Source of the DNA: Verrucomicrobiia bacterium
GTDB taxonomy: Bacteria; Verrucomicrobiota; Verrucomicrobiia; Limisphaerales; JADLHS01
DNA: 44,851 nucleotides
Assembly (NCBI GenBank): GCA_011525685.1
Contig: WYBW01000069.1
Location: 1 to 44,851, forward strand
Direction of reading: 5' to 3'
The notes beneath the pieces were generated by a model that was not told the origin of the DNA, did no database searches, and was given only the letters and a program-made list of their open reading frames with translations. A program made the translations under genes and the position numbers. Positions 1 to 7,880 of the stretch are shown piece after piece. How positions within the stretch are numbered: position 1 is the first letter of the stretch; each line of letters starts with the position of its first letter.

Positions 1-560
1 CCGTGACCGTGATCGTCGTCGTCCCGTTGGCATCCGCCACCGGTGTGAAGGTCAGCGTGCCCGTGGCGTTCGGACTGGTGTAACTGACCGTCGGGTTCGG
101 GATCAGGCTGGGGTTGCTGGAAGTCGCGGTGACCGTCAGGGTCTGATTCTCGTTGGCCGCGCCGCTGGTGATCCCCGCCAGGTTGACGGTCTGGGGTGCG
201 GCATCCTCGTTGATCGTCAGGTTGCCGATATTGTTGAGCGTCGGCGGATCGTTCACGGCATTGACCGTCACGGTGAAGGTGCGGCTGAAGAGGTTGTTCT
301 GCGCCTGACCGTCGTTGACGGTGACCGTGATCGTCGCTGTGCCGTTGGCGTTGGCCACTGGTGTGAAGGTCAGCGTGCCGGTGGGGTTCGGGCTGGTATA
401 GTTGACCGTCGGGTTGGGGATCAGTCCCGGGTTGCTCGAGGTCGCCGTCACCGAGAGCGTCTGATTCTCGTTGGCCGCGCCACTGGTAATCCCCGCCAGG
501 TTGACGGTCTGAGCCGAAGCATCTTCGTTAATCGTCAGATTCCCGATGGCGTTCAAAGTT
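1..560 (-). repeat. 318-bp in-frame tandem repeat inside the Ig-like repeat protein
   Basis: The segment encoding LTINEDA occurs near 531-540 and again near 213-220, exactly 318 bp (106 codons) apart. The two units are very similar at DNA level, including the stretch encoding TSGAANENQTL. The second unit is cut by the window edge. Such near-identical tandem units suggest recent duplication, and they are a common place for assembly collapse. Confidence 0.8.
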
Positions 561-910
561 GGTGCCACATTCGTGGCCGTCGGGATCGTATAGACCAACT
601 CGTCGGAGAAGACACTTTCGATGCCCAGGATGTTGTAGGCCGTCGCGGCGAAGTAGTAAGTCGTGCCTTCGACCAGGTTGGAAACAGTCACAATGGTGGC
701 GTTGCCGACATTGATGATGTTGGTATAGGTACGCGAGGCCACGCCGTAGTAGAAGTTGTAGCCCACCACACTGGGGTCCGGGGACGGGTCCCACTGGACG
801 GTCACGTTGGCCGCGGAAACCGGCAACTGCGCCAAAACTAATGTGAAGATGAAGACGATCAAGCTGGTGGCTGTGCGTCTTCCCCGTGAAACAACTCCTT
901 TTCCTTCCAT
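1..910 (-). CDS. Secreted fibronectin-III / Ig-like repeat protein, N-terminal part (runs off the window)
   Basis: The minus frame opens at the ATG at 910 and stays open to the left edge, so the C-terminus is missing. Residues 1-36 have a charged start (MEGKGVVSRGRRT), a hydrophobic stretch (LIVFIFTLVLAQL) and a likely signal-peptidase site after PVSAA. Next comes a fibronectin type III-like domain (VTVQWDPSPDPSVVGYNFYY through TYYFAATAYN). After that, tandem Ig-like or cadherin-like modules begin APTLNAIGNLTINED and end FTVTVNAVNDPPTL, with a period of 106 residues. This architecture is typical of large exported or surface proteins of Verrucomicrobiota. The role (adhesion, extracellular matrix, or scaffold for a missing catalytic domain) cannot be told from this part. 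The signal peptide and repeats are seen; the surface location is inferred. Confidence 0.8.
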   Translation of the reverse strand, partial: MEGKGVVSRGRRTATSLIVFIFTLVLAQLPVSAANVTVQWDPSPDPSVVGYNFYYGVASRTYTNIINVGNATIVTVSNLVEGTTYYFAATAYNILGIESVFSDELVYTIPTATNVAPTLNAIGNLTINEDASAQTVNLAGITSGAANENQTLSVTATSSNPGLIPNPTVNYTSPNPTGTLTFTPVANANGTATITVTVNDGQAQNNLFSRTFTVTVNAVNDPPTLNNIGNLTINEDAAPQTVNLAGITSGAANENQTLTVTATSSNPSLIPNPTVSYTSPNATGTLTFTPVADANGTTTITVT

Positions 911-1369
911 GGCAATGCCGCTTATCGCAAAACCGCTGCCAACACGCCAACGTGCGAGCCAGCCGGTGGCTGGAACTCAAAAAGAAGGGCGGCCCAGGCA
1001 GTGTGACTCTTCGGGGGATATGCATCGAAAGCCCCTCTCTGCGCGAGACTTTTGCCTCCCACAGCAGGGGATGTGGTTTGTCGCCACTGACACCTCCGCA
1101 CATTCGCCAACCGATTCGAATGGTTAGCTCTTGGAGGTCGGCAAGACAGCTTTGTCTTGAAAACAAGCAAGTCCACACCCGCATCTCAGTCCGCCTTTCG
1201 GACAATGACACGGCAAATCAGTCGGCCGCTGAAAGGCTGACCGGCATCGGCGTGCGAACCCAATTCGACTTGAAATTGTCCGGCGAAAGCGCACCCGGGG
1301 CGGCCTCGTTGGATCTGGAAAATCGCTTTACTTTCCGACGAGACCTCCTAGATTGCCGGCGCTTTGGTT
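911..1369. other. Gene-free stretch between the repeat-protein start and tRNA-Ala
   Basis: No open frame here has convincing codon use or a ribosome-binding site. The stretch must hold the promoter of the minus-strand repeat protein and, at its right end, that of the tRNA. Nothing else stands out. Confidence 0.5.
1327..1354 (+). promoter_or_regulatory. Possible promoter of tRNA-Ala
   Basis: TTTACT (1327-1332) and TAGATT (1349-1354) are separated by 16 bp and lie just upstream of the tRNA at 1370. Both resemble sigma-70 hexamers only partly, so this is a weak call based on position. Confidence 0.3.
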
Positions 1370-1445
1370 GGGGTCGTAGCTCAGTTGGTAGAGCACCACA
1401 ATGGCATTGTGGGGGTCAGGGGTTCGAATCCCCTCGGCTCCACCA
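1370..1445 (+). tRNA. tRNA-Ala, anticodon GGC
   Basis: A complete 76-nt cloverleaf. The acceptor stem is 1370-1376 with 1435-1441, the D arm 1379-1394, the anticodon stem CCACA/TGTGG (1396-1400 and 1408-1412), and the T stem 1418-1422 with 1430-1434 around TTCGAAT. The 7-nt anticodon loop ATGGCAT gives anticodon GGC, which reads GCC alanine codons. The third acceptor pair is G-U, the classic identity element of tRNA-Ala, which independently supports the call. Discriminator A is at 1442, and CCA is encoded at 1443-1445. Confidence 0.97.
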
Positions 1446-1545
1446 ACCTTCAAGTTTTCGGTCGCGTGATGCCCTCTGGGTCATTCCTAACGTCGGAAGT
1501 TCATTTGCGCTGCGGGACGTGCCCCGCAGGCGCACCTCACGCAAG

Positions 1546-2214
1546 TCACCGGCTGGACGCACATTGCCCCAGCAACAAGCTCTCGATTTCGTCGTAACGC
1601 GACACCACGCGCGTGGCGTTGCGCAATTCTCCGGCCGGATGCGTGTTGGTGATGGCGATGACGCGCATCCCGGCGGCCAGTCCAGCCGTCACCCCGGGTT
1701 TGGAATCTTCGATCACCCAGCACGCGCCCGGGGACACGCCCAGCAGTTCCGCCGCGCGCAGAAAGATTTCCGGCTCAGGCTTGCCCCGCTTAATCTCGGT
1801 AGCCGTCACGACCGCCGAGAAGAAGCGGCGCAGGTCCTGAAGCGATAACACCGCTTCCACCACTGGCCTTTCCGAGCCGGAAGCCAGTCCCAACCGGCAG
1901 ACCCGCGAAAGTTTCTCCACGAGTTCTCCCAGGCCGGCAAAAATGGGCTCTTCGCGGCGGATGATTTCCAACACGCGTTCTCGCTTCATTTTCAACAACT
2001 GTTCCAGCGAGTGCTCGGGATTGTATTTGGCGATGAAATCCTGCCAAACCTCGAAATCCGAGCGGCCCACGTAATTGTCCCAGTTCAGATCGAGCGGTTG
2101 TTCATACCCGATCTCACGTAGCACTTCAAAAAATGCCTTCGCGTGACGCGGCTCGCTGTCCACGATCACGCCGTCCATGTCGAAAATCACCGCCTGATAA
2201 TCCCGGTCATTCAT
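1546..2214 (-). CDS. HAD-superfamily phosphatase / beta-phosphoglucomutase-like protein
   Basis: A 222-residue cytoplasmic HAD hydrolase. Motif I is FDMDGVIVDSEP, with the nucleophile and acid/base aspartates at about 12 and 14. Motif II is LASGS (about 110-114), the motif III lysine is in KRGKPEPE (about 145), and motif IV is VIEDSKPG (about 168-173). The helical cap between residues 20 and 90 is that of the subfamily containing beta-phosphoglucomutase and sugar-phosphate phosphatases; substrate is not predictable. The start at 2214 is preferred over the in-frame codon at 2268 because an AGGAG lies 8 nt upstream (2222-2226) and the longer form would overlap the preceding gene. It follows the EVE-domain gene by 16 bp, so the two are probably cotranscribed. 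Confidence 0.88.
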   Translation of the reverse strand: MNDRDYQAVIFDMDGVIVDSEPRHAKAFFEVLREIGYEQPLDLNWDNYVGRSDFEVWQDFIAKYNPEHSLEQLLKMKRERVLEIIRREEPIFAGLGELVEKLSRVCRLGLASGSERPVVEAVLSLQDLRRFFSAVVTATEIKRGKPEPEIFLRAAELLGVSPGACWVIEDSKPGVTAGLAAGMRVIAITNTHPAGELRNATRVVSRYDEIESLLLGQCASSR

Positions 2215-2230
2215 CCCTGTGCTCCTGTGG

Positions 2231-2644
2231 TCAAAGTGTCGTCCCGGCCAGTTGCAGCATGCGCTCAAACTGCGCCCTGGTCACGGGCGAGACGGACAAC
2301 CGTGATTGCTTGAGCAGCACCATCTGTTTGAGAATCGGGTCCGCCTTGAGGCTGTGCAGACCAACGGCCTGGCGCAAAGTCTTCACCGGCACCAAGTCCA
2401 CGCACGACCAGTCGCCGTCAATCGCCGTCGGATCACGGTACGCCGGCTTTGCCACCCTGGCCACGCCCACGATCTCCCTGCCGGCGCCGCTGTGGTAAAA
2501 CAGAACACGGTCGCCCCTGGTCATCGCACGAAGGTGCAATCGCGCCGCAAAATTGCGCACGCCCGTCCAGGCGGTCCTGCCTTCCTTCACCAGCATCGCC
2601 CACGAGTAAGTTTCGGGTTCAGATTTTACCAGCCAGCAGTTCAT
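2231..2644 (-). CDS. EVE-domain protein (THYN1-like)
   Basis: A 137-residue single-domain protein. It starts MNCWLVKSEPETYSW and continues with TGVRNFAARL and RGDRVLFYHSG, the conserved core of the EVE domain. EVE domains share the PUA fold and are thought to recognise modified bases in DNA or RNA; many prokaryotic members are close relatives of eukaryotic THYN1. The ATG at 2644 puts the conserved WLVKSEP motif at the extreme N-terminus as usual, whereas the upstream in-frame start at 2683 would add 13 unconserved residues. The gene is divergent from yggS with only 42 bp between starts and precedes the HAD gene. No partner restriction or modification genes are nearby. Confidence 0.88.
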   Translation of the reverse strand: MNCWLVKSEPETYSWAMLVKEGRTAWTGVRNFAARLHLRAMTRGDRVLFYHSGAGREIVGVARVAKPAYRDPTAIDGDWSCVDLVPVKTLRQAVGLHSLKADPILKQMVLLKQSRLSVSPVTRAQFERMLQLAGTTL

Positions 2645-2686
2645 GAAACCATTTACGCCCTGTGACTTAACGCTTACGCTCACGCC

Positions 2687-3388
2687 GTGAGTCTGGCTGA
2701 CAATCTTGCCTCAATTCAACAACGGATTCGCGCCGCGTGCGAGCGCGCCGGGCGCGACCCAGGAAGCGTTGCCTTGCTCGCGGTCGCCAAAACGCAGCCG
2801 CCGGAGGTGGTCCGAGCCGCGGCGGAACTGGGTTTGACATTGTTCGGCGAAAACAAGATTCAGGAGGCAAAGGCGAAAATCCCGCTTTGCCCGGATCGGT
2901 TGCGATGGCACTTCATCGGCCATCTGCAAACGAACAAATGCCGGGATGCCGTGAGCTTGTTCGAGATGATTCAGAGCGTGGACAGCCTGCCTCTGGCGCA
3001 GGAACTCCAGAAGCGCGCCGAGCAGGCGGCGAAGACGATGCCGATTTTGCTGGAAATCAACGTCGCGGGCGAAGGCAGCAAGTTCGGCTATCAACCGGAG
3101 CGGATGCTCACCGAGTTTAAGGAAATCATCTCGCTGTCACGCCTGGAGGTACACGGATTGATGGCCATACCACCGTTCACTCCCGTGCCCGAGAAGGCGC
3201 GCCCGCATTTCCGCCGCCTGCGCGAGTTGAGGGAGCAGTGCGAACAACTCCTGGGCGCTCCCCTGCCCCACTTGAGCATGGGCATGTCCGGCGATTTTGA
3301 AATCGCCATCGAGGAAGGCGCGACAATTGTGCGCATCGGCACGGCGCTGTTTGGGGAACGGTCCAAGGGGGGAGTGCAGGGTGTTTGA
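2687..3388 (+). CDS. yggS: YggS/PLPBP family pyridoxal-5-phosphate homeostasis protein
   Basis: A 233-residue homologue of the YggS/PROSC proteins, which bind pyridoxal phosphate without known enzymatic activity and keep vitamin B6 and amino-acid pools balanced. Visible family signatures are LAVAKTQPP with the PLP-binding lysine at about 35, LFGENKIQEA, WHFIGHLQTNK (about 74-84), the beta-strand ILLEINVAGEGSKFG, and the C-terminal phosphate-binding LSMGMSGDFEIAI and IVRIGTALFG. Length fits the family. The start is GTG at 2687; no upstream start is possible without running into the divergent EVE gene. In many bacteria this gene lies near cell-division or proC genes, which is not the case here. 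Confidence 0.95.
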   Translation: MSLADNLASIQQRIRAACERAGRDPGSVALLAVAKTQPPEVVRAAAELGLTLFGENKIQEAKAKIPLCPDRLRWHFIGHLQTNKCRDAVSLFEMIQSVDSLPLAQELQKRAEQAAKTMPILLEINVAGEGSKFGYQPERMLTEFKEIISLSRLEVHGLMAIPPFTPVPEKARPHFRRLRELREQCEQLLGAPLPHLSMGMSGDFEIAIEEGATIVRIGTALFGERSKGGVQGV

Positions 3389-3503
3389 GATTGGGTGGCG
3401 GGGAGGAGAGGGCGAGAATACTGATTGGCACACCCTTCACTCCGCCATGGAGCGAGGTCGCTCCAAAGTCGAAGGCGAGTTCTTGATTCCAGCCAGAGTC
3501 CGC

Positions 3504-3610
3504 AATCCGAAATGCCGAGATCTGAAGGATGCCGGGAGCAAGAAATCCGAACGGCCGGGAACCGCTCGCACCGGCAAGCAACCCGGGCTTCGGATTTCGG
3601 CTTCCGGATT
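3504..3610. repeat. Imperfect inverted repeat built of TCCGAA / TTCGGA units
   Basis: The left arm (about 3504-3528) contains AATCCGAAATGCCGA and the right arm (about 3589-3610) CTTCGGATTTCGGCTTCCGG. The arms are related as an imperfect inverted repeat. A second member of the same type lies at 20049-20160. The rest of the 3389-3712 gap shows no gene. The low-complexity pattern resembles intergenic palindromes that recur in Verrucomicrobiota genomes; whether it is mobile is unknown. Confidence 0.55.
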
Positions 3611-3712
3611 CTCAATCAACCACTCTCGTAATTGCATCGCCCCGCCCTGAGCTTGGATTCACCATGCGGAATTTTGCTTCAAACGGCTCCAAGAGTGTCC
3701 TAGAGTGCCGCC

Positions 3713-4051
3713 GTGACCATTGAGACTTTTAAGAAGGAAATCACCGAGGCGGTCAGGACGTACGAGAAGTTCGTCGTTTGCCTGGACAAGACGCCGGAGG
3801 ATTTCGGCGCGGCCCTTGGCTCGCTCATGCAGAAAGCCATCAAGGCGTACGAGAGCCGGGGACCGAACATGCGGCATGGCATTGCGCTCGACAAACAGGT
3901 CACGATCATCCTGAGCCAAAGCGACGGCCCACGGCCTCTGTGCGGGATCTACTTCAATCTCCACTCGCCTTACAAAAAGAACGCCCTGCCGCAAACGGTC
4001 AAACCCCTGACCGAAACCATCGGGGAAGGTCCTCAGCAATCCGAGGATTGA
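3713..4051 (+). CDS. Conserved-looking hypothetical protein, 112 residues
   Basis: I do not recognise a family. The frame uses a GTG start. The protein begins MTIETFKKEITEAVRTYEKF, a charged amphipathic helix, and has an alpha/beta-like middle (ALDKQVTIILSQ, LCGIYFNLHSPY) with no signal peptide or membrane segment. A cytoplasmic protein with a helix followed by beta-strands is the best description. Codon use matches neighbouring genes and no competing frame is better. It is monocistronic, in an intergenic setting after the palindromic repeat at 3504-3610 and convergent with the lipoprotein gene at 4094. Confidence 0.6.
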   Translation: MTIETFKKEITEAVRTYEKFVVCLDKTPEDFGAALGSLMQKAIKAYESRGPNMRHGIALDKQVTIILSQSDGPRPLCGIYFNLHSPYKKNALPQTVKPLTETIGEGPQQSED

Positions 4052-4093
4052 ATGGCGGACGTTTGACCGGGTAAGGCGAAAACCTTCGCCAAC

Positions 4094-4504
4094 TCATTTG
4101 CTGCTGATCTGATCGCCTTCTTGGGCTTCACCCGTGATTAGATCGGCCACGACCAAATTCTCACGCCGCCAGTCGCTGACTCGTACCTCTCCGACTTTCA
4201 GTCCCTGGCGGTAAACGAACATGCGTTGCTCCGCCTGGGGCAGATTTCCCGGCGGGAAGTCCACCACCACAAAGCGGCCGGCGTCGTTGTAGCGCACCAC
4301 ATTGCCGGTGAGGGCGGTCCCCGGCGTAACGATCAGATCGCCCGGTTTGGCCGCCGCGGACCTGGAGGACCACGACACGCCCGAAACGCCCGTGGCGGCA
4401 TCGTCGAACCCTGACTTGCTGCTCCGTCGGGAAGGCTCTGGACCGGCGCACCCGGCACCCATCATCACGCACGCCAACAGAAGAACCACGATCCCGCTTC
4501 GCAT
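4094..4504 (-). CDS. Small lipoprotein with a beta-rich domain
   Basis: A 136-residue protein with a type II signal peptide. A hydrophobic stretch after MRSG is followed by a lipobox GAGC, with the acylated cysteine at about 19, then a Ser-rich linker. The mature part (about 55-136) contains GNVVRYNDAGRFVVVDFPPG, LFVYRQGL-like and KVGEVRVSDWRREN segments and ends ADLITGEAQEGDQI. That pattern of short strands around V, Y and G residues looks like a small beta-barrel. Similar lipoproteins occur in Verrucomicrobiota with unknown function. Membrane anchoring is inferred from the lipobox. The downstream cupin gene reads in the same direction 24 bp before its start. Confidence 0.72.
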   Translation of the reverse strand: MRSGIVVLLLACVMMGAGCAGPEPSRRSSKSGFDDAATGVSGVSWSSRSAAAKPGDLIVTPGTALTGNVVRYNDAGRFVVVDFPPGNLPQAEQRMFVYRQGLKVGEVRVSDWRRENLVVADLITGEAQEGDQISSK

Positions 4505-4528
4505 GGCCGCAGTTAACCGCAGGGCGGT

Positions 4529-4906
4529 TCATGGGTCAATGGAGCTTTCGGTGAGGATTGTATCGTCATGCTCGTAGGCGGGCGCGCAGCAGCAGAGCAA
4601 ACGGAGCGTTTCGTTGCCGGTGTTCCAGAGCTTGTGCTTCTGCCCCGGTGGTATGGCAATGGCATCCCCGGCTCTGACCTCACGCCATTCACCCTCGATG
4701 CGAATGCGCCCCGTGCCCTGCGTGATGTAATAAATCTCCTCGGCTTTCAGGTGAAAATGTTCCTGCGTGCTCGCGCCCACAGGCAGGCGCGCCTCCGCGA
4801 GACTCTGGTTGCGTATGGCCGAATTGCGACAGGCCAGCAACTCCCGGGTTTCCGAGCCGTCCTTCGTGATGAAAGGGGCGATCGCATCAAGATTCTTCAC
4901 GTCCAT
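4529..4906 (-). CDS. Cupin-fold small protein
   Basis: A 125-residue single-domain cupin. Motif 1 fits G(x)5HxH(x)3E(x)6G, seen as GASTQEHFHLKAEEI with His 50, His 52 and Glu 56. Motif 2 fits G(x)5PxG(x)2H(x)3N, seen as IPPGQKHKLWNTG with His 91. The metal site is therefore complete. The family includes mannose-6-phosphate isomerase-like and dioxygenase-like cupins, and function cannot be chosen from sequence alone. The ATG at 4906 gives the conserved start MDVKNLDAIAPF; the longer frame from 4996 would overlap the divergent rhodanese gene and adds unlikely sequence. Confidence 0.82.
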   Translation of the reverse strand: MDVKNLDAIAPFITKDGSETRELLACRNSAIRNQSLAEARLPVGASTQEHFHLKAEEIYYITQGTGRIRIEGEWREVRAGDAIAIPPGQKHKLWNTGNETLRLLCCCAPAYEHDDTILTESSIDP

Positions 4907-4987
4907 GACTTCAGAGTTAACGGGCGACAAGCCAAAGTGCCATCGAAATGTGTTTGACGGGAAGTGCTCCGGTCGTATGGTGGCCGC

Positions 4988-5362
4988 ATGGAACATTCAC
5001 CCGGCTTTCTTCAACTCGTCAACGACGCCAAAACCCGCGTCCAGGAGATCAGCGTCGCCGAAGCCCGTGCGCGAATCACCGCCAACCCCAACGTTGTCCT
5101 GATGGACGTGCGCGAGGATCACGAATGGCAGAAAGACCATGCGGAGGGAGCCGTGCATCTTGGCAAAGGCATCCTCGAACGCGATCTCGAGAAGCTCTAC
5201 CCGGACAAGAACACGGAGATCATCATGTATTGCGGCGGCGGCTTCCGGTCGGCCCTCACCGCGGACGCCGCCCAAAAGATGGGCTACTGGAAAGTCAGTT
5301 CGCTCATCGGCGGTTACAAGGCGCTCGCGGCGGCCGAGTGGCCGTTGACGCGCGGCGATTGA
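4988..5362 (+). CDS. Single-domain rhodanese-like sulfurtransferase
   Basis: A 124-residue rhodanese domain. The strand LMDVREDHEW is typical, followed by GAVHLGKGILERD. The active-site loop is CGGGFRSAL, with the catalytic cysteine at about 82. Such proteins move sulfur from thiosulfate or persulfides to acceptors, or act in signalling. The ATG at 4988 gives MEHSPGFLQLV, a natural cytoplasmic start; the GTG at 4964 would add eight residues. It is divergent from the cupin gene with about 80 bp between starts and convergent with the GNAT-aminotransferase gene. Confidence 0.9.
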   Translation: MEHSPGFLQLVNDAKTRVQEISVAEARARITANPNVVLMDVREDHEWQKDHAEGAVHLGKGILERDLEKLYPDKNTEIIMYCGGGFRSALTADAAQKMGYWKVSSLIGGYKALAAAEWPLTRGD

Positions 5363-5370
5363 CGGGCGAT

Positions 5371-7041
5371 TCAGCCGGGACTGACAACCGTTTGCGGCGC
5401 GTCCGGCTGAGGCGCGGTGGCGCGTCGGCGGAAGCACACCCGGTTGAGCGCGTTGACCGCCGAGGTCACCTTCTCGAGGGTACACTCGCCCATCAGGCAG
5501 ATTTGAATCCAGTTCCTGCGCCTCAGATATTCACTGTGGCAACTCAGCAAAAAACCTGAATCCTGCATCAAGCCGCCAATCTGGACTGAATCCAGTTCCG
5601 CCGGCAGAGCGATCGTCACCACCGCCGGTGAAGTCCGCGCGTCGCCGGCCACCAAGTCGAACCCGTGTTCCAGCAGTCGGGTGCGCAGGAAGGTGGACAT
5701 TTCCACAAGTCCGAAAAACCGCTTTTCCCAGTCCACGTGTTTGACGGCCGCGTGCAGCGCGTGCAGCAGGTTCGAGGAAAACGTGAATGGAATGCCTTGC
5801 TGCTGGGCGTAGTAGCCGAGGTCGAGGTAGCGTGGCAGGCGGTCCGGAGCGGGTTGGGATTCGTGATGGTAAAAGACCATGGCCACGCCCGGATAAGAGC
5901 GAAGACCTTTGCCGCTGGCGCAGGAGGCAAGGTAAACACCCTCCAGATTCACCGGCACGGTGCCGATGGAACTGATGCAATCCAGGCAAAGTTTCACTCC
6001 ATGGGCGGCGCACATGTCCTTGAGGGCCTCGAGGTCATTGAGCACGCCGGTCGAAGTTTCGCAATGCGCGCACCACAGCCAGGCCGGAGCGGGCACGGCC
6101 GCGAGTTTGAGCCGGACCTGCGCCAGATCGAGCGGTGCTCCCCACGGAAACTCCAGTGTCTTGAAGTTGAGTTGGAATCGCCGCGCCTGGTCGGCCAGCC
6201 GCAGGCCGAATTCGCCATTGGTCAGGACGAGACCGTGGCCGCCCAGCAGTGCAAGCTGCCCGGCAATCACATCGTTGGCCAGCGTGCCCGAGCCGAAGAA
6301 CAACTCGGCCCGCTCCGCTCGCACCAGATCGCAAATCACACGCCGGGTCGCGTCGAATTCAGTCTGAAAACTTTCGGCGCGATGCGATTCCGGCGCCTGC
6401 TCGAACGCGCGACGGACTTCGCGCCGAACCGCGACCGGGCCGGGCAGAAAGTTCACCGCGCTCGGGTGAAACGATTTGGCCGGCGAGGACCGCAGGAATT
6501 CGCGGGCGGTCACCTCGAACGTTTCGAGGGTGACATACATCGGCTGGAACTGGGCGTCTCCCGTACCGACCAGCGGCCCGAACGGCACGAAGCCCAGGTG
6601 CTGATACAATTTCGCCTGTCGCGTCGTGCCCGAGATGATGGCCAGGTCGTAGCCCTTCTCGACGCCGTGCTGCCAGAGCAAGGCCAGGATGCCGGACAGC
6701 ACCTGTCCACCGCGCGCGCCGCGGAACTTCTTTTCGATGGCCAGCAAACGGATCTCGCACACCTTGCGCCCGGCTGGGAGATGATTGTCCAGATCGGGAA
6801 GTTTCTGATCCAGCGAGAACGGCCGGTTGCCGCGCACGGCCAGCATGCCCACCAGTTTCTGGTCGCAGAGGCAGATGAGGTAGGTGTTCTCGGCGTGAAA
6901 CTTGTCCACCAACCGTTGGGCGGGGGACTTTTGATGCTGAGGGATTTCCTCGACGAAGGTGCGGTAGTTGAGCCGGTGAATCTGCTCGAACTCCCAGTCT
7001 TCGGTGGCGAACTTGAACACCAGCGGTGCTCGTGTGCTCAT
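5371..7041 (-). CDS. Fusion of a GNAT (FeeM-like) acyltransferase and a class V aminotransferase
   Basis: A 556-residue protein with two domains. Residues 1-175 form a GNAT fold. The acyl-CoA or acyl-ACP binding motif A is seen in EIRLLAIEKKFRGARGGQVL (about 96-114), and the pattern resembles FeeM-type N-acyl amino acid synthases. Residues 195-540 form a fold-type I PLP enzyme of class V. GPVAVRREV (201) is its start, GSGTLAND (250) the phosphate-binding turn, CETSTGVLND (327) and LCLDCISSIG (351) the cofactor-contacting segments, and SGKGLRSYPG carries the Schiff-base lysine at about 378. Its closest shape is 2-aminoethylphosphonate or serine-pyruvate transaminase. The ATG overlaps the plsY stop by 4 nt (ATGA), so translation is probably coupled. 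The substrate is unknown; a combined role in making an N-acylated amino compound is inference. Confidence 0.85.
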   Translation of the reverse strand: MSTRAPLVFKFATEDWEFEQIHRLNYRTFVEEIPQHQKSPAQRLVDKFHAENTYLICLCDQKLVGMLAVRGNRPFSLDQKLPDLDNHLPAGRKVCEIRLLAIEKKFRGARGGQVLSGILALLWQHGVEKGYDLAIISGTTRQAKLYQHLGFVPFGPLVGTGDAQFQPMYVTLETFEVTAREFLRSSPAKSFHPSAVNFLPGPVAVRREVRRAFEQAPESHRAESFQTEFDATRRVICDLVRAERAELFFGSGTLANDVIAGQLALLGGHGLVLTNGEFGLRLADQARRFQLNFKTLEFPWGAPLDLAQVRLKLAAVPAPAWLWCAHCETSTGVLNDLEALKDMCAAHGVKLCLDCISSIGTVPVNLEGVYLASCASGKGLRSYPGVAMVFYHHESQPAPDRLPRYLDLGYYAQQQGIPFTFSSNLLHALHAAVKHVDWEKRFFGLVEMSTFLRTRLLEHGFDLVAGDARTSPAVVTIALPAELDSVQIGGLMQDSGFLLSCHSEYLRRRNWIQICLMGECTLEKVTSAVNALNRVCFRRRATAPQPDAPQTVVSPG

Positions 7042-7685
7042 AATTTGGGATGATGTGGTTTGGCGGTGACGCTGCGCCGCGCCGCCAGCGCGGGGATTTC
7101 CTCCAGGAGATTCTTGCGATGCGCGAACAGGATCATGGCCGCCAGCAGCGCGATGACCGCCAGCTTGAGTCCGTCGCGGTGCAACCAGTATTCGGTCAGG
7201 GGCAGGCAGGCAAAAGCAAACAGCCCGGGGAGGAGCGTCCTGCGAATGAGGGCAAACCCGCCCAGAAAGAACACGGCATAGGCCACGGCCAGCCGGTGAT
7301 CATAAAGCAGGAGCGCTCCGAGGGAGGCGGCCACGCCCTTGCCCCCGTGAAAACGCAGTTGCACCGGCCAGATGTGACCGGCAACCACGCAAAGCAACGC
7401 CACCGCCGGGAGCAAGGGATCATCGGTGAACCGGTCGGCAGCCCAGACCGCGAGCACTCCTTTTCCCAAATCACCCGCCACCGTCAGGAAGAAGGCCGTC
7501 CTGCCCAACAACCGGCCCACGTTGCGCGCTCCCACGCTGCCGCTCTCGAAATTGCGGATGTCCTGCCCCTTGACCGCTCGAACCAGATAGTACCCCGTGG
7601 CAAAGCAGCCGAGGAGGTAAGCGCCCAAAGCACACACCAGCGCCTGCGCGCCGTTGGCGGCCTGCAATTGTTCCATCCACGCCAT
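7038..7685 (-). CDS. plsY: Glycerol-3-phosphate acyltransferase PlsY
   Basis: A 215-residue integral membrane protein of the PlsY family, which transfers an acyl group from acyl-phosphate to glycerol-3-phosphate to start phospholipid synthesis. Motif 1 reads GQDIRNFESGSVGARNVGR (40-58); the usual form has GN-IGATN, so SVGARN is a mild variant. Motif 2 is FHGGKGVAASLG (112-123), and motif 3 carries AHRKNL (188-193). GDLGKG (71-76) is also conserved. Several hydrophobic segments span the protein. The gene overlaps the GNAT-aminotransferase fusion by 4 nt, a pairing not usual for plsY. Product is a membrane enzyme of the cytoplasmic membrane. Confidence 0.92.
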   Translation of the reverse strand: MAWMEQLQAANGAQALVCALGAYLLGCFATGYYLVRAVKGQDIRNFESGSVGARNVGRLLGRTAFFLTVAGDLGKGVLAVWAADRFTDDPLLPAVALLCVVAGHIWPVQLRFHGGKGVAASLGALLLYDHRLAVAYAVFFLGGFALIRRTLLPGLFAFACLPLTEYWLHRDGLKLAVIALLAAMILFAHRKNLLEEIPALAARRSVTAKPHHPKL

Positions 7686-7880
7686 ATTTCAAGATTGGAT
7701 CATTACTGCGCTGACCGACGACCCGACTTTAATCCGGCACCGCGGCAACCCATGAATTGAAAATCCTGACCGGGCTTCGATTCCCTCAATGTGTCGGCAC
7801 ATGGACGGTTCGATATCCGGATGTAGTTAAGCAAAAGCGTCCGAACGGGGCGAGAGATTTTTTCGGCCCGAATCCGCAAC

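Noticed and set aside
4907..4996. Longer N-terminus for the cupin protein
   Set aside because: It would overlap the divergent rhodanese start and its residues do not resemble cupin N-termini or a signal peptide.
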